A DNA stretch of 11,661 nt from Temnopleurus reevesii (Eukaryota; Echinodermata; Echinoidea; Temnopleuroida; Temnopleuridae), in the NCBI GenBank assembly GCA_036244855.1, contig BQKZ01005004.1, forward strand, positions 19,267 through 30,927, written 5' to 3'. Under the pieces are notes generated by a model. It had not been told where the DNA came from. It worked only from the letters and a program-made list of their open reading frames with translations, and searched no databases. Within the stretch, counting starts at the first letter, position 1. Each line of letters starts with the position of its first letter. The translations under genes were made by a program, and so were the position numbers. This document shows positions 7,937-11,661 of the stretch, piece by piece.

Positions 7937-9760
7937 CAAAATACATTCATATAGTCAATCATATTACTATTGTCCACTTGACAATGATTCTCTTAGCAAT
8001 GGAAGCAATTGTCTTAGATCTTCATGGTCTATATTATATGCACAGGGTATTTCAGAAATTCTCAGTAGAAGTTTCTGTCATATTTCTTGAAAAAACTTTT
8101 TTTGATAATTCTAAGAAAGAACACCTCAAGGGCGGAATATTATTGATATGGGGGGGGGGGGGGGGGGGGGACCACATACACATCACGTGTGTCTGCTATC
8201 ACGCATCGACACACACACACAAATATACAATTTTCAAAAATATATAAGGATTCCAAGACACCCCCAATATCCAACGGCCCTTGCCTTAAAAATATATAAT
8301 AATGCATTTACATTGAGAATAAAGCAGAGCTCTATGAATGGCTTATTCAATATCCTTTAATGGATCTTTAGAGATGCAGACTTTACAAGGCTGGACAGCT
8401 CCTCAAAATGATGAATGGAATTATGATGACACAAGCAGTTGGAGATACCTTAGAAAGGAATGCATCACATCTTCCATTCAACGTATCTGTCATAACACAC
8501 CAACACTTGCTGTGATGAGAAGTGCTTCTGAATGAAACCTTGAATGAGCTTTGTACATTTGCCACCCGTAAAGAGAGAACTGAACGGTGTTAATTGTTTC
8601 AACACATCGTTCTTAAAGTTACGCATGACTTAAAGAAATATTATGTTATCGCGTGTAATGCGGGTAAGATTTTGATCATTCAGCACAAGTCGTTCTTACA
8701 GTCTTCTGTAATTTGGTGAAGTGCATCTCAGAAAGATAGACAGAAAATATCTGCAAATCAGATACTCTATTATTAATTCACTATAATTTTTCAAAAATGC
8801 TCAGAATATCAAATTTTAACAACAAGAAATTTAAATATCATCCAATCAATCGCAGGGTCAAATTATTCTAACTAAACAATGACTATCTCCTTCTCATGGA
8901 ATATTTATGTATGATTTTGTTCAAGAAATATGTGCATAATGGCGCTGTTTTCTCATGTTATACGTATTTCATATTTTGGTGATGTTTTTGTTATTGTTAT
9001 TGTTAAATTGTTAATTATGTCAGTGTCTTGTGTTGTAAATGCTGTTGTTTTATGGTACATTGTTTTAAGATTTTAGTACAACAGTCGGCAATTCATAAGG
9101 ATTCTTTCCTTTCTGGCTGTTTTACCAATTAAGCAACTTTTACATTTTCTTTTTCATGTCCCACATATTACAAGTATTTTTAAAACAAATTTGGAGACAT
9201 TTAATAGAAATAAAAATAACAGCCACAAAACGAATGATAATACAAGTGTCAATATTCATGTAAAAATATTGTAATGAACAGTTTTACTACAAACATATGT
9301 AAAACATGCTTGTCATCTTTGTGTGTTTTGGGCCAAGATATAATTTATTAGTCATCAATGTAAATATTTCTTTTAGAGAGAAGGACTTGTGATGACAATG
9401 TGATGACAATGGAGTGAACATGAAGCAAAGAGAAAAGAATCAATATAAGGAGACATAGCTTGCCCTTGTAGTGTCTGCCTCACATTCACTCTCGTATAGT
9501 CTATTTTGTCTGATTGTCGGAGAGACAATTTTCACACACTAGCATCTACAGAAATGCCAAGCAAAATTCATATTCCTTACTTTCTCCATTTTTTGTTGCT
9601 TAGAACTCTCAACACCCAGAAAAGCTTCACAAAAAACTTGCCTGTTTCAGAAGGCAATTGAATGGTGATATTTTTTTGAAGAAGTATACACCTTTGATTG
9701 TTTTGTCAGATATATAGCGCTATAGATTTAAATGCTAGGTATTATCATTATGATTAAATG
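7937..9760. other. No gene recognised; repeats and AT-rich DNA
   Basis: Contains the 21-base G run, a short (AC)n at 8209-8221, an imperfect 24-base palindrome at 8612-8635 (CTTAAAGTTACGCATGACTT plus AAAG), three TTGTTA units at 8988-9005, an 11-bp direct repeat TGATGACAATG at 9390-9411 and the perfect palindrome TATAGCGCTATA at 9713-9724. An open frame at 8338-8535 (plus) has a mixed, protein-like composition but matches nothing I know. Confidence 0.45.
8150..8170 (+). repeat. G homopolymer, 21 bases
   Basis: Twenty-one consecutive Gs, followed within 40 bases by a short CA repeat. The exact length is doubtful in any read type. A run of this size can fold as a G-quadruplex. Confidence 0.9.
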
Positions 9761-9919
9761 TACAGCGGAAACTCAGTATAACGAGGTGCTTGGGACCATC
9801 AACACTACCTTATTATAGCAGTAATCTCTAAGCAGAGTTAAAAAACAATAAGTGATTATTACCTCTTTATATCAGATATTTTGTTATATCAGATCTCGTT
9901 ATAATGAGTTTCCACTGTA
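9761..9919. mobile_element. pogo/Tigger-like MITE (Tc1/mariner group)
   Basis: Inverted ends of 25 bases (9761-9785 and 9895-9919) agree at 23 positions, with consensus TACAGYGGAAACTCAKTATAACGAG. A CAG...CTG terminus flanked by TA is the usual form of Tc1/mariner insertions. An end reading CAGTGGAAACTC-TTATAACGA is the kind I associate with pogo/Tigger elements. At 155 bp between the TAs it encodes no transposase and must be non-autonomous. TTATATCAGAT is repeated just inside the right end (9867-9877, 9884-9894). Confidence 0.8.
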
Positions 9920-11649
9920 AATGAATTCAGACAGAGCCCAACAATACTACAGTGCATCACACCTGTTTCACTGGATTAACTTTTTTTTATCCATCTATAT
10001 TACACATGAAGACTGTTCTGATACATGTAGGTAAGGGGAAGAAGCATGTATACTTCAATCAGGTGATGCTAATAATGGCTAATGGGTCAACAACCTGAAA
10101 ATTTTGGGCAGGCCCTGACAATGTTTGCAAAACACACATTACTTTGATAATGATATGCACAACCTTCCATTCAGGGGTCCCGATCAAGGGCCCCGGAAGG
10201 TTTGGGGGTTCTAGATGCTTTCTTCTGCATTTTAGGCATTTGTTGGGCAGATTTAGGTAATGAGGAAACATTTCAAAACTATACTGCAGAGATGCAGCCA
10301 ATGCAGGAATGAGAACGAGTATACATGTAGATATCAAAATGTGAATCAACAAATAGCTGAACCAAATATTTTCTCATACCCATATACATGTTTGTTTTCT
10401 CTCCTGAGAGAATACATGTATTTGGCTCAGATGTTTCGTGATACAAATTTTAATTTTCATCATGGGTATCACAGAATGGTTGGCATCTCTGGTGCTGTAG
10501 AGTTCTATGTAAAACGAACAGAGCTAAACAAAATATCATCACGGCAGCAAGCATGCTAAAATTGCATCTCACCAAATTGCGATGCAACTACGGATCTCCT
10601 TGGCGATACCAGGAAAATTATACCCTGCACGCACACATCCCTGTGATAAAAATAAACCGGGTTAGAACCCATCTTTCGGATGCATTAATAGGCCCTTTAT
10701 TGAATCAACATACTAATCAGTAAACCCATGAGCCAAAGGGCATAAAATAATGCATTGTCTGACTCACAAGCATTTTACACCATATGGACTAGTAATGAAT
10801 GCTATACATACAAATACAAGTAAACAGGCTTTTGCAGCATAATCATTGACAAAATTTCCAGGAAAATTGTTAAAACAGATAACAACTGTACGACCATCTC
10901 CCTGGTACAACAAATCACAATATTGATATGAAGCATGGCACTCACCCATCCTTACTCGTTCGCAAAAATTTTAACTACAATATTCATGTATGTCTGCCAT
11001 TTTCCTTGCCGAGAACAAATTCCTATTGAATTAATACTCTGCACACCAATACACAATGCAATTATGTCAATCATTAAACGAATCGGTTATAACAGATTGA
11101 TCATTGAAAATTAAACACAAAAATCCACTGGATGAAATATAATGCCTGTAATCTGCGAACATAAGCGAGACTGATATTGCTTTCTATTTTGTACTGGTGC
11201 TTTTACACAAATTGGTTGGCATTGTGGGGGAATTTTCAAAAGAATATAATAACTTGTTTTGTATTTATAATTGAATAGCATTGAGAAAGAAATAAAAAAG
11301 GGTGTGAAATATATGTGTGAGTCACTGTCACGTTCTCATATTGCCTGAAGCTACAATGTAAATGAAAAGAATTTTAATTTCACAATGTTTACTCTTTATT
11401 ATTGTAGCATTCACAAAAGCATGTGTAAATAGAAGGGATGATTGCAATCTGATTGAAATTAAACCATTTCAAGTATTATGTATTAATGTTCACACTTGGT
11501 AGACAAATGCTTTGTGTTTATAAAGCATAATAGATCGACCCCAAAAGGAAAATATATTTTAGAGAAGGCAAGTCTGCATATGTCCATAAATATAGGACAC
11601 AAAATAGAATGTATATTAAAGTAGGGGTTTTGCAGGCATTTTTTTAGAA
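9920..11649. other. No gene confirmed; 5' region of SNX16 or intergenic
   Basis: TACATGTA occurs at 10022, 10322 and 10413. A GC-richer patch at about 10168-10225 contains GGGTCCC and AAGGGCCCC. GGTTAGAACCC at 10660-10670 resembles a tRNA B box but lacks a good partner. The candidate SNX16 first-exon end lies at 10940-10954 (minus). No promoter elements such as a clear TATA box or CpG island are visible. Confidence 0.45.
10940..10954 (-). other. Candidate first-exon end with start codon for SNX16
   Basis: The minus strand reads TAAGGATGG|GTGAGT: an ATG at 10949..10947 in strong context (A at -3, G at +4), one more G, then a consensus GTGAGT donor. Joined to the acceptor at 5471, it reads ATG GAA CTA TGT GAA GTG and continues in the SNX16 frame as MELCEVSKVVES. 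The implied intron is 5,474 bases. No protein homology supports it, and an upstream ATG in good context at 11000 opens a nine-codon ORF first. It is a fit of signals only. Confidence 0.28.
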
Positions 11650-11661
11650 CCCCCCCCCCCC
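11650..11661 (+). repeat. C homopolymer at window end
   Basis: At least 12 Cs follow TTTTTTTAGAA and run off the window, so the true length is unknown. Confidence 0.9.

Noticed and set aside
7520..7946. Two nearly identical small minus-strand peptides
   Set aside because: They are shadows of the 225-bp DNA duplication, not evidence of a gene pair. One runs across the undetermined base.
8338..8535. Open frame with a mixed, protein-like composition
   Set aside because: It overlaps an equally long antisense frame, has no recognisable motif, and carries no splice or promoter support.
10598..10670. tRNA or SINE promoter (TGGCGATACCAGG and GGTTAGAACCC)
   Set aside because: The B box match is 9 of 11, the A box is poor and the two are too far apart. 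No tRNA fold or SINE tail is visible.

Overview
The window looks like nuclear DNA from a marine invertebrate, most probably an echinoderm and perhaps a sea urchin. It is AT-rich, its one recognisable coding segment is bounded by consensus splice sites, and most of it is non-coding and full of small inverted-repeat elements and simple repeats. The palindrome TACATGTA (14 exact copies) and the motif GTAGGCCTA (three copies) are dispersed through it, which fits my impression of echinoderm and related genomes. The species call is inference. No bacterial, phage, CRISPR or viral gene is visible.

The only gene supported is on the minus strand. An exon at 5471..4726 encodes a long, acidic, serine-rich N-terminal region. 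It ends in ITGYEVMEQRAKFT, which I recognise as the first strand of the PX domain of sorting nexin 16 (SNX16), immediately before a perfect GTAAGT donor. The rest of the PX domain and the coiled coil must lie on exons beyond position 1, so the downstream intron is at least 4.7 kb. Upstream, the exon starts after a good TTTCAG acceptor, so at least one more 5' exon exists. A candidate for its end is ATGG|GTGAGT at 10949..10940. Spliced to this exon it would give an in-frame start, with an intron of 5,474 bases.

Region by region: 1-182 is a long hairpin (foldback) element. 783-881 is a cluster of palindromes. 2021-2248 is a MITE-like element with 11-bp inverted ends and a 17-bp minisatellite inside. 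2395-2510 is GT-rich. 3645-3843 is bounded by short inverted repeats. 4298-4354 is an uninterrupted purine tract containing (GA)n. 4726-5471 is the SNX16 exon. 5629-5641 is a G run. 7486-7936 is a 225-bp sequence present twice in tandem with a single N at the junction, either a true duplication or two alleles joined by the assembler. 8150-8170 is a run of 21 G. 9761-9919 is a pogo/Tigger-like MITE with 25-bp inverted ends and TA flanks. The window ends in a C run. The remaining stretches appear to be intron or 5' flanking DNA.

I did not find a previously undescribed system. The best leads are the SNX16 5' structure, the small transposon-like elements and the allele-like tandem duplication.
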